Shown: positions 26,428 through 33,092 of the stretch, one piece after another | Layout: every line of letters begins with the position of its first letter | Numbering within the stretch: position 1 is the stretch's first letter | Origin: Bacillota bacterium | GTDB taxonomy: Bacteria > Bacillota > Clostridia > Peptostreptococcales > Anaerovoracaceae | Assembly: GCA_029008005.1 (NCBI GenBank) | Contig: JAQXIX010000046.1 | Coordinates: 1 to 39,896 of the forward strand | Reading direction: 5' to 3' | DNA length: 39,896 nucleotides | Translations under genes and position numbers: made by a program | Notes under the pieces: model-generated | What the model was told of the DNA's origin: nothing | Databases searched by the model: none | The model's input: the letters and a program-made list of their open reading frames with translations, nothing else

Positions 26428-27495
26428 CTATGCGTACATTTCCTCAAAGAGCTTCTTTATTCCTTCATGCTCTCTGAGAACCTGAAGTGTAATTTCTGCA
26501 TGACCCTTTGTATAGCCGTTTCCTACCATCATGTTTACGTCCTTGCCTACGCCTTCTGCTCCGAGAGCTGCCTTTGTGAAATCTGTAGCCATGGAGAAGA
26601 AGTATACGGTTCCGTCATCCTTACACGAAAGTATTGATGCCATTTCTGTGTTTGGAATGTTTACGCAGTTGATTACAACATCACAGAGCTTGCCGTCAGT
26701 GAGTTCCATAATCTTGTTGTACATTCCGACTGCATCTGTTGCATCCATGTGGAAATATTCATCAGCCAGATCGAGCTTTCTTGCTCTGTCTTCTGATTTC
26801 TGTGAACCTGCTGCACAGATAACTTTACCTGTAACGCCTGCTCTCTTCTTAGCTTCGTAGAGGCAGAGAAGACCTGACTTGCCGCCGCCGCCGATTACGA
26901 GGATTGTGTCTCCCGGCTTCGAAAGCTTAGCTGCCTGTGCAGGAGCTCCGGCTACGTCCAGTGCCGAAAGAGCCAGTCCCTCAGGCATATCATCAGGAAG
27001 CACTGCATAGATTCCGCTCTGGAAGAGAATTGCCTGTCCTGTAATGTCAACCTGGTCGATTCCCGGTCTCATTTCGTGAATCTCTTCGATTACCAGTGGA
27101 GTAAGTGAAAGTGATACGAGTGTAGCAAGCTTATCTCCAACCTTCAGATCTCCAACATATGCAGGTCCGATTTCCTTAACTGTTCCGATGAGCATTCCGC
27201 CTGAACCTGTCCAAGGATTCTTGTGCTTTCCTGCATTCTTAACGATTTCCATCATGGTCTTCTTTACTTTTTCCTGATCTTCAGGGCTATTGTCGATATC
27301 TGTAGGCTTCTTGCCGTCGCATGATCTTCTTACGATTTCTGTAAATGAAGCTGAGTCAATGTTCAGAGTCTGAACGTCGATGAGAACTTCATTGTCGTAA
27401 ATTTCCATTGTATTGTCGATTTTATCTGCAGGCTGCGGCAGTACTCCTTTTGGTTCAATGACTCTGTGTGTTCCGTAAGGGCATCCTTTTTTCAT
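26428..27495 (-). CDS. kdd: L-erythro-3,5-diaminohexanoate dehydrogenase
   Basis: 355 aa. It oxidatively deaminates 3,5-diaminohexanoate to 3-keto-5-aminohexanoate with NAD(P)+. The fold is medium-chain-dehydrogenase-like: an N-terminal GroES-type half (residues 1-~180) and a Rossmann half with the nucleotide loop IGGGGKSG at 201-208. The frame extends 10 codons further, but AGGAGGA (27504-27510) lies 8 nt before the ATG at 27495. It is the first gene of the lysine operon and is preceded by a sigma-54 promoter. The adjacent regulator contains a degenerate copy of this protein. Confidence 0.95.
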   Translation of the reverse strand: MKKGCPYGTHRVIEPKGVLPQPADKIDNTMEIYDNEVLIDVQTLNIDSASFTEIVRRSCDGKKPTDIDNSPEDQEKVKKTMMEIVKNAGKHKNPWTGSGGMLIGTVKEIGPAYVGDLKVGDKLATLVSLSLTPLVIEEIHEMRPGIDQVDITGQAILFQSGIYAVLPDDMPEGLALSALDVAGAPAQAAKLSKPGDTILVIGGGGKSGLLCLYEAKKRAGVTGKVICAAGSQKSEDRARKLDLADEYFHMDATDAVGMYNKIMELTDGKLCDVVINCVNIPNTEMASILSCKDDGTVYFFSMATDFTKAALGAEGVGKDVNMMVGNGYTKGHAEITLQVLREHEGIKKLFEEMYA

Positions 27496-27553
27496 AGTTT
27501 GTTTCCTCCTAAAAAATGACTTCAAATAATACCAAATTCTATGCCCTTATTAA

Positions 27554-27571
27554 AAGCAATTAGCGTGCCAA
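27554..27571 (-). promoter_or_regulatory. sigma-54 promoter of the kdd-kam-ato operon
   Basis: Minus strand TTGGCACG-CTAA-TTGCTT: -24 element at 27565-27571, -12 element at 27554-27559, with exactly 10 nt between the invariant GG and GC. This matches the RpoN consensus. Transcription would start near 27545, about 50 nt before kdd. Confidence 0.92.
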
Positions 27572-27632
27572 CGACTCAAACACGCATTATTCGCTAAAAA
27601 CGAAGAAATTCAGGCAGATTCACCCAATATAT

Positions 27633-27650
27633 CGAACCTTATTCGGTTCA
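27633..27650. promoter_or_regulatory. activator site 1 (palindrome YGAACC-N6-GGTTCR)
   Basis: CGAACCTTATTCGGTTCA. The centre is about 96 bp upstream of the predicted kdd start, a normal place for a sigma-54 enhancer site. It shares its arms and 6-nt spacer with two other sites flanking the regulator gene. Confidence 0.8.
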
Positions 27651-27661
27651 AAACAAAACTG

Positions 27662-27679
27662 TGAACCTAATATGGTTCA
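27662..27679. promoter_or_regulatory. activator site 2 (palindrome TGAACC-N6-GGTTCA)
   Basis: TGAACCTAATATGGTTCA, extended by one more pair to GTGAACC/GGTTCAC. It lies 29 bp from site 1 (centre to centre) and overlaps the stop codon of the sigma-54 regulator (27677-27679). As minus-strand RNA it would form a 7-bp hairpin followed by AGTTTTGTTTTG, so it may also help end the regulator transcript. Confidence 0.8.
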
Positions 27680-29746
27680 CAGTCCGTATTTATGTTTTTT
27701 TCTTACAAGCTGCGTTTGAGAAATACCTATAGCTTTTGCGGCCTTTCGGGTAGATCCGTGTTTCTCGCATGCATATCTTATTATGTTCTTTTCATAGGCT
27801 TCCATGGCTGTAACAAGATCCATTTCACAGCTTTCGCCTACATCCCTGGCAGGCATCGCTCTTCTTATTCTCGCCGTTTTGCCCTCCAGCTCTCTCATTA
27901 CATCGACTATCGTTATTCCATCATGTGCGCTGGCAATCATCAGCCTCTGAACAACATTTTCAAGTTCCCTGATGTTTCCCGGCCATCTTCTGCCCGACAG
28001 ATATTCTTTCGCATCATCGTCCATGTATTTACTTACGCCGAATTTCTCATTGTATTTTTCGATAAAGTTGTCTACGAGAGGCGGCACATCTTCAGGTCTC
28101 TCATTAAGAGCCGGAACATTTATCGGGAAAACATTAAGTCTGTAGTACAGATCCCGCCTGAACAAGTTCTTTTCCACCAGTTCTTCCAGATTCCTGTTTG
28201 TCGCCGAAATTATTCTGACATCTGTCTTCGTCGGTGTCGTACTTCCTATACGCAGAAACTCTCCTTCCTGTATCACTCGCAAAAGCTTGGCCTGTATATC
28301 GAAAGGAAGCTCTCCCACTTCATCGAGAAAAATAACGCCGCCGTCTGCCGCTTCAAAATACCCTTTCTTGCCTTTGCTGTCCGCTCCTGTGAAGGAACCC
28401 TTCTCATATCCGAAAAACTCCGATTCCATCAGGTTCGGAGAAATTGATGCACAGTTGATTTTAACGAAGGGCTGAAGTTTTCTCGAGGAGTTCTTCTGTA
28501 TTATATTGGCAACTTTTTCTTTACCTACACCTGTATCTCCTGTTATCAGCACATTACAATCGTATCTCGATACGCTCATTATTTCATCCAGAACGTTATG
28601 CATCTTGTCACTGACTGCAACAAAACCGTCTGCCGCAGATATATCATAATGATTGTAGTGGTCAAATATCTGTTTTTCCGTCTCCGATTTGTAGCCTTTG
28701 CGCTTAAGCTTGTCTCTGCTTATCAGAGCATCTTCAATGTACGGGGCCAGTTCTCTTACCAGGTTAAAGTCGAATTCGTCATACACGCCGAGATAACCCT
28801 CGCTGCACAGGATTCTCAAGTCCTTTGATATGGATTCCGTAACATACAGTGCGATATTGTAATTGCTTATAAAGTTGGCGAATACAACTGTTCCGCCGTC
28901 TTTAGCCCCGATTACGCTTACTGTTTCCGCTCCCGGAATATCGGCACAGTTAACAACCAGATCCACCTGCGGATAATCGCTGAAATACTTTAGACAGTCT
29001 ACCGGTCTGAGAAGATTCTGATATGCCGTAACGTCGAAGACTTTGTCCATCAGCTCTTTTACTTTGTCGCCTGAAAGCAGCAAATCCGTATTCCTGTCGA
29101 AAAGGCAGTAAATCTCCGCTTCAGGCCCTGCCATCATTCTTATGGTGTATCCGTAAAGCAGGTTCATAAGCATGTTGTTTCCCACAACAGCAAACTTCTC
29201 TTTTCCCACTGAGTTTTCGCCGACTCTGTACAGTGTTCCCGACTCGTTGAAAACATAGAGAAGCAGATTCGTCGGTAAGTCCGCCGGTTTCCTGACAACC
29301 TGTCCTTCCGAAAGCATTATGGCATATCCGTCAACCTCAATCTGAGGATAATATTTATCTATTGATTTTATGCTGTTTATGTGCAGCGGAATCGCCGAAA
29401 GAGATGTGTTGCAGATAACTTCATCTCCCACCTTCAGCCCTTTCTCATTTATGAAGTCCGGTGAGATTTCTTCTATTACGCCATACAGCAGTCCTCCTGT
29501 ATCTGTAACAGGATTGTGCAGCTTGCCTCTCTTGATAACGATGTCCAGTATTTTCTCTTTTATCCGGTCTTCATCATTGGCCGCTTCATGGCAAATCTGC
29601 TTAAATCCCGTTCCCTCTACATGTATTGTTCGAACGGCAACACGCATTTCTCCTTTTCTCAGTTCTCTGCCGTTGTCCAGCTTCCAGGCTGAAGCCGGAA
29701 AAACTTTCGGCGGTGATACAACCCTGTCAAGCCCGTATGAACGCAT
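27677..29746 (-). CDS. sigma-54 activator with Kdd-homologous sensor domain
   Basis: 689 aa. Residues 1 to about 350 align along their length with the adjacent enzyme Kdd: RGKLHNPVTDTGGLLYGVIEEI against AGKHKNPWTGSGGMLIGTVKEI, and VDLVVNCADIPGAETVSVIGAKDGGTV against CDVVINCVNIPNTEMASILSCKDDGTV (aligned segments split here by position only). The Kdd nucleotide loop IGGGGKSG is replaced by VGNNMLMN (about 187-195). Then come an AAA+ domain (Walker A GDTGVGKE 403-410, GSFTGA 450-455, Walker B VIFLDE 471-476, R-finger RRDLYYRLN) and a TyrR-like HTH (about 663-685). The frame is open 27 codons further to 29827, but AAGGAG (29754-29759) is 7 nt before the ATG at 29746, and that start aligns with Kdd. 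It probably activates the kdd operon and kal in response to a pathway intermediate. Confidence 0.93.
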   Translation of the reverse strand: MRSYGLDRVVSPPKVFPASAWKLDNGRELRKGEMRVAVRTIHVEGTGFKQICHEAANDEDRIKEKILDIVIKRGKLHNPVTDTGGLLYGVIEEISPDFINEKGLKVGDEVICNTSLSAIPLHINSIKSIDKYYPQIEVDGYAIMLSEGQVVRKPADLPTNLLLYVFNESGTLYRVGENSVGKEKFAVVGNNMLMNLLYGYTIRMMAGPEAEIYCLFDRNTDLLLSGDKVKELMDKVFDVTAYQNLLRPVDCLKYFSDYPQVDLVVNCADIPGAETVSVIGAKDGGTVVFANFISNYNIALYVTESISKDLRILCSEGYLGVYDEFDFNLVRELAPYIEDALISRDKLKRKGYKSETEKQIFDHYNHYDISAADGFVAVSDKMHNVLDEIMSVSRYDCNVLITGDTGVGKEKVANIIQKNSSRKLQPFVKINCASISPNLMESEFFGYEKGSFTGADSKGKKGYFEAADGGVIFLDEVGELPFDIQAKLLRVIQEGEFLRIGSTTPTKTDVRIISATNRNLEELVEKNLFRRDLYYRLNVFPINVPALNERPEDVPPLVDNFIEKYNEKFGVSKYMDDDAKEYLSGRRWPGNIRELENVVQRLMIASAHDGITIVDVMRELEGKTARIRRAMPARDVGESCEMDLVTAMEAYEKNIIRYACEKHGSTRKAAKAIGISQTQLVRKKHKYGL

Positions 29747-29771
29747 ATTTCTTCTCCTTCCCACTTCCATG

Positions 29772-29789
29772 TGAACCGAATTCGGTTCG
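29772..29789. promoter_or_regulatory. activator site 3 (palindrome TGAACC-N6-GGTTCG)
   Basis: TGAACCGAATTCGGTTCG, with a perfect 16-bp core palindrome. It sits between the regulator start (29746) and the kal sigma-54 promoter; the centre is about 62 bp upstream of the predicted kal start. Lying in the regulator's own leader, it could also mediate autoregulation. Confidence 0.8.
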
Positions 29790-29816
29790 AAGTTGTTTTT
29801 TTTCAATGATATCCCA

Positions 29817-29834
29817 TTGGCACTCATTTTGCAA
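29817..29834 (+). promoter_or_regulatory. sigma-54 promoter of kal
   Basis: TTGGCAC-TCATT-TTGCAA: -24 at 29817-29823, -12 at 29829-29834, 10 nt between GG and GC. Transcription would start near 29843, about 50 nt before kal. It overlaps the upstream ATG (29827) of the extended regulator frame, further evidence that the regulator starts at 29746. Confidence 0.92.
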
Positions 29835-29892
29835 TATAATATATTCAGTAAAATAAAATCAAATACAGACTGAATGCAAAAGGAGAATTATC

Positions 29893-30282
29893 ATGGAAAA
29901 AATCACTTCAACTTTAAGAATGAGAATGTCAGCTAAAGATGCACATTACGGTGGAGAGCTTGTTGACGGAGCTCATATGGTTCACCTTTTCGGTGACGTT
30001 GCTACAGAACTTCTCATTAAGCTTGATGGCGACGAAGGTCTCTTCTGCGCATATGACAATGTGGAATTCCTGGCTCCTACATATGCGGGAGACTATATTG
30101 AAGCATACGGCGAAATCGATAAAATCGGAAACACTTCAAGACATATGAAATTCGAAGCAAGAAAGGTTATAGTATCGAGAAAAGATATTAACGCTTCCGC
30201 TGCCGACTTCCTGGAAGAGCCGATTGTTGTGGCAAGAGCTACCGGAACATGCGTTACACCTAAAGAAATGAAGAGAAAATAA
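29893..30282 (+). CDS. kal: 3-aminobutyryl-CoA ammonia-lyase
   Basis: 129 aa hot-dog fold protein. It removes ammonia from L-3-aminobutyryl-CoA to give crotonyl-CoA late in lysine fermentation. Family features are [34 protein letters not shown] at the N-terminus and [23 protein letters not shown] in the middle. AAGGAG lies upstream of the ATG. It is transcribed divergently from the regulator and kdd operon from its own sigma-54 promoter and followed by a terminator, so it forms a single-gene unit in the same regulon. Confidence 0.92.
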   Translation: MEKITSTLRMRMSAKDAHYGGELVDGAHMVHLFGDVATELLIKLDGDEGLFCAYDNVEFLAPTYAGDYIEAYGEIDKIGNTSRHMKFEARKVIVSRKDINASAADFLEEPIVVARATGTCVTPKEMKRK

Positions 30283-30307
30283 GCAAAGTCAATTAAAGTT
30301 CTGTATT

Positions 30308-30349
30308 GAAGCTGTCGTGCCGATCGAGATCAGTACGACAGCTTCTTTT
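30308..30349 (+). terminator. intrinsic terminator of kal
   Basis: Perfect 11-bp stem GAAGCTGTCGT (30308-30318) / ACGACAGCTTC (30335-30345), then TTTT. Confidence 0.88.
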
Positions 30350-30373
30350 GCTGTTTCGCGTATTCAAATTATA

Positions 30374-30382
30374 TGTTAGAAT
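30374..30382 (+). promoter_or_regulatory. candidate extended -10 promoter of the pseudouridine synthase gene
   Basis: TGTTAGAAT reads as an extended -10 (TG-N-TAGAAT, hexamer 30377-30382). The corresponding -35 is weak (TTTCGC). It lies about 36 nt upstream of the ATG. Confidence 0.35.
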
Positions 30383-30417
30383 TATCGTGGGTATTTCACA
30401 GGAGGAAACAGCAAAAC

Positions 30418-31122
30418 ATGAGACTGAACAAATACATCGCATCTGCCGGCATCTGTTCCAGGCGCAAGGCCGACGAGCTGATTGCCGCAGGTAAAGTTAA
30501 AATCAACGGAGCACTGATGACAACGCCCGGCTACATTGTAGAGGATGGCGATAAGGTCATGGTAAACGGTAAGCTGATCGAGAGCGAAGGGAAAAAAGTA
30601 TATATTCTCCTTAACAAGCCTCTGGGCTGCATCACATCAATGGACGACGACAAAGATCGTATTACTGTTGCCGACTATATCACAGATATCCCGGAGAGAA
30701 TTTTTCCCGTTGGAAGACTGGACTATAACACAACCGGTCTCCTTCTCATGACAAATGACGGAGATCTGGCCCAGAAGCTGGCTCATCCGGGACATAAAGT
30801 AACGAAAACTTATGTTGCAACCGTTGCCGGAGTCATCTCCGATTCCCGCATTAACAGACTCAGGAAAGGCGTAGATATCGGAGGATTCGTCACTTCACCG
30901 GCGAAGGTTAAAGTAATAAAACAAAACCCTCGTTCAACAGTCATCGAAATAACTATTCACGAGGGTAAAAATCGTCAGGTCAGAAAAATGTGTGCCGCTG
31001 TCGGCAACAAGGTTCAAAAACTTGAACGCGTTGCCATCGGTGACATCCGTCTGGGAAGACTCCTGAGCGGCCACTACCGTAAACTGACACGCGATGAAAT
31101 AGAATATCTCAAAAGTTTATAA
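30418..31122 (+). CDS. rluB: rRNA pseudouridine synthase, RsuA/RluB/E/F family
   Basis: 234 aa. Residues 1-55 are an S4 RNA-binding domain (MRLNKYIASAGICSRRKADELI) and the rest is the catalytic domain with Asp102 in VGRLDYNTTGLLLMTNDGDL. In Firmicutes such single-copy proteins usually modify 23S rRNA U2605 (RluB), hence the symbol, but RsuA-type specificity cannot be excluded. The frame extends 15 codons upstream, yet the S4 domain starts at the ATG at 30418, with AGGAGG 12 nt before it (rather long spacing). Its stop overlaps the convergent DUF4097 gene by 6 nt. Confidence 0.9.
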   Translation: MRLNKYIASAGICSRRKADELIAAGKVKINGALMTTPGYIVEDGDKVMVNGKLIESEGKKVYILLNKPLGCITSMDDDKDRITVADYITDIPERIFPVGRLDYNTTGLLLMTNDGDLAQKLAHPGHKVTKTYVATVAGVISDSRINRLRKGVDIGGFVTSPAKVKVIKQNPRSTVIEITIHEGKNRQVRKMCAAVGNKVQKLERVAIGDIRLGRLLSGHYRKLTRDEIEYLKSL

Positions 31123-31950
31123 CTCTCTCATTGCGCTATGTCCGAACAAAAGCTCGATATCACCATCTCCTGTGTTGATTTCAAGTGTCTTCGAACCGCT
31201 GCCGAAATTATAGTTTCCTCCTGCTTCGGATATGTCTTTCTCATTAACTTCGATATCACCTATTGCGGTCTTTGCATTAATGGTATAGGCACTTTCCTCA
31301 TCGTAAGATGCGAACACCACATCTCCCAGGTCAACCTTCACAACGGTTTTGTTTAAATCGCTTCCGACAATATCAATGTCTCCGTCACTGCTTGAAGCGT
31401 TAAACTCACCGGCAGATACGCCGATTGCCTCAATGTCCCCATATGCTGTCTTAACATCAATGTCCTTGATATTATCGCCGCATACAACAATTATCGCCGG
31501 CGTTTTGTCTCCTGTGCTGAAATCAAATGTTATTCCCGGTTTCTCGTTTTCATCTTTTATCTTCAATACCCCGTTATCTTTAGTCACTTCAGGCTTATCC
31601 AGGTTTTCCCCGTAGATCATGTACACATTTCCCGGTTCCGGTTTAGCATTATCAGAAATATATCCCCTTAATTCCCCCGGAATTTCACCGAGCATTAATG
31701 CATCCGAAAGGGCGTTCTCTCCTACCAGAATAACATCTCCGTTACTCGTATCTATTTCAATCGATTCGAATTCGCCGTACTCTTTCATGTCAGTTTCCAC
31801 ATTTCCAGGACTCCCCTTAATCCAGTCATGTTTCTCTGCTACTCTATCAATCCCCTGAATTCCTCCAATTGCGAAGCCGACAAAGGTAAGCATAATTCCT
31901 GCCGCGAATACCGCCGCGCATACTATTAAAAATACTGTTCTTTTTCTCAT
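31117..31950 (-). CDS. DUF4097-family membrane-anchored beta-repeat protein
   Basis: 277 aa. One N-terminal membrane helix (about 6-30) precedes an extracellular all-beta region built of repeated short motifs such as TSNGDVILVGE, TAYGDIEAIGV, SSDGDIDIVGS and TAIGDIEVNEK. These repeats, a beta-helix-like DUF4097/DUF4098 pattern, point to an envelope adhesin-like or sensing role; no enzyme motif is visible. It is the third gene of a PadR-DUF1700-DUF4097 operon, a combination often seen in Firmicutes, 5 nt after the DUF1700 gene. Confidence 0.88.
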   Translation of the reverse strand: MRKRTVFLIVCAAVFAAGIMLTFVGFAIGGIQGIDRVAEKHDWIKGSPGNVETDMKEYGEFESIEIDTSNGDVILVGENALSDALMLGEIPGELRGYISDNAKPEPGNVYMIYGENLDKPEVTKDNGVLKIKDENEKPGITFDFSTGDKTPAIIVVCGDNIKDIDVKTAYGDIEAIGVSAGEFNASSSDGDIDIVGSDLNKTVVKVDLGDVVFASYDEESAYTINAKTAIGDIEVNEKDISEAGGNYNFGSGSKTLEINTGDGDIELLFGHSAMREL

Positions 31951-31955
31951 TCAGT

Positions 31956-32600
31956 TCACCCCCTGTTCTCTTTTTTCATCCTGCGCTTTTCCACATATTT
32001 CGAGAAGCCTCTTCCCATTGCTCTGATAAGCGCTCGAGTTCCTGCAACCGCACCGTATCCGGTTACTGCAGCAAAGGCTATTCCCATAAGTGCAAAACCC
32101 GTAAACAGTGCCACTGTTGCCGCCGAGCCTCCAATCGCAACGACTGCAACTGCTCCCGCTGCCAGCCCTCCGATTCCTATGCTGATAATTGCAGCATATA
32201 TACTTATCATTACTGCGAATAATGTAGCGAATATTCCTATTATGCAGCATACGGTAACCACTGCCACCGGTATAGATACCGGTGCCGAACATATTCCGAT
32301 AACAATCCACCAGATTGCAGATAGCTTGTTCTTCGGTCCGCCCTTTTCTTTCCCCGTGTTATCATCGCTGTTGAGATATTTAGCCGCATACTCTGCTTTG
32401 ATTCTCGATGCCACCTGCTGCGGACTTCCCGCTTCGGCAATCAGCATTTCTTCCAGTTTGTCTCTTTCTGCTTCGCTGTCGCAGTGATCAAGAGCCTCAT
32501 TAAAGTATTCTTCATAAAACTCAACCGCTGCATCGATTTCCTCTTTCGGGAGCTTTGACAGATTTTTTCGAAGCTCATCGAGGAATTCATTTCTTCTCAT
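31956..32600 (-). CDS. DUF1700/HAAS domain membrane protein
   Basis: About 214 aa. The N-terminal soluble helical part (MRRNEFLDELRKNLSKLPKEE to about residue 75) is a HAAS/DUF1700 signalling domain, followed by several Gly/Ala-rich membrane helices (about 100-195) and a basic tail. GTG at 32609 is an alternative start, but AGAGG lies 8 nt before the ATG at 32600. The 5' end overlaps the PadR gene by 14 nt. Presumed to work with PadR and the DUF4097 protein in envelope stress sensing; this is inference from the gene group. Confidence 0.85.
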   Translation of the reverse strand: MRRNEFLDELRKNLSKLPKEEIDAAVEFYEEYFNEALDHCDSEAERDKLEEMLIAEAGSPQQVASRIKAEYAAKYLNSDDNTGKEKGGPKNKLSAIWWIVIGICSAPVSIPVAVVTVCCIIGIFATLFAVMISIYAAIISIGIGGLAAGAVAVVAIGGSAATVALFTGFALMGIAFAAVTGYGAVAGTRALIRAMGRGFSKYVEKRRMKKENRG

Positions 32601-32922
32601 CACCTTCACCTCTTTCGTTTCCGTTTAGCAGTTTTTCGATTGCAGACATGTGATCCTTCCACTGTTTTCTGTAATCACGCAGCTGCTTGCGTCCTTTGTC
32701 TGTTATGGAATAATATCGCCTGTTCCTGCCTTGATATGGTTCGTCATACGTAATACATAGTTCTTCTTTTAACAATCTTCGAAGTACCGGATAAAGTGTT
32801 GATTCCGATATTACGATTGCTTCTTTCATTTCCCGTGTAATCTCATATCCGTATGTGTCCCCTCTGTCTAATATCGCCAGGGCGCACGCATCCAACAGAC
32901 TTGATTCGATTTTAAATGCCAT
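32587..32922 (-). CDS. PadR-family transcriptional regulator
   Basis: 111 aa with a winged-helix domain: LDACALAILDRGDTYGYEITREM, then SESTLYPVLRRLLKEELC and the wing YYSITDKGRKQL, all PadR hallmarks. The C-terminal helix is for dimerisation. It heads the PadR-DUF1700-DUF4097 operon and probably represses its own promoter, which carries a near-perfect dyad over the -10. Confidence 0.93.
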   Translation of the reverse strand: MAFKIESSLLDACALAILDRGDTYGYEITREMKEAIVISESTLYPVLRRLLKEELCITYDEPYQGRNRRYYSITDKGRKQLRDYRKQWKDHMSAIEKLLNGNERGEGDEKK

Positions 32923-32945
32923 ACAGCGCCTCCTTTCTTGTGTAT

Positions 32946-32968
32946 AATACTATACGTCATATAATATT
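32946..32968. promoter_or_regulatory. probable PadR operator
   Basis: AATACTATA (32946-32954), 5 nt, TATAATATT (32960-32968), an inverted repeat with 8 of 9 pairs. It covers the -10 of the padR promoter, fitting autorepression. Confidence 0.55.
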
Positions 32969-32977
32969 ATTTGTCAA
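32949..32977 (-). promoter_or_regulatory. promoter of the padR operon
   Basis: Minus strand TTGACA (32972-32977), 17-nt spacer, TATAGT (32949-32954), close to the sigma-A consensus. Confidence 0.8.
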
Positions 32978-33022
32978 CATATGTCTTGAAAAAATTTGCG
33001 TTAAAAAAATAACGATTTTCTA

Positions 33023-33051
33023 TTTACTTTTTCCCACTTTAAGATTAAAAT
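33023..33051 (+). promoter_or_regulatory. promoter of the single-chain CoA-transferase gene
   Basis: TTTACT (33023-33028), 17-nt spacer, TAAAAT (33046-33051), about 42 nt before the ATG. No sigma-54 element or GAACC palindrome is seen here, so the gene is not obviously part of the lysine regulon. Confidence 0.55.
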
Positions 33052-33092
33052 GATAATGATTTGTTTTTTGATATTTTTCTGGAGGAAACAGC

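Noticed and set aside
29747-29827. Upstream extension of the sigma-54 regulator by 27 codons
   Set aside because: No ribosome site at 29827, it overlaps the kal -24 element and activator site 3, and the shorter start has AAGGAG at 7 nt and aligns with Kdd.
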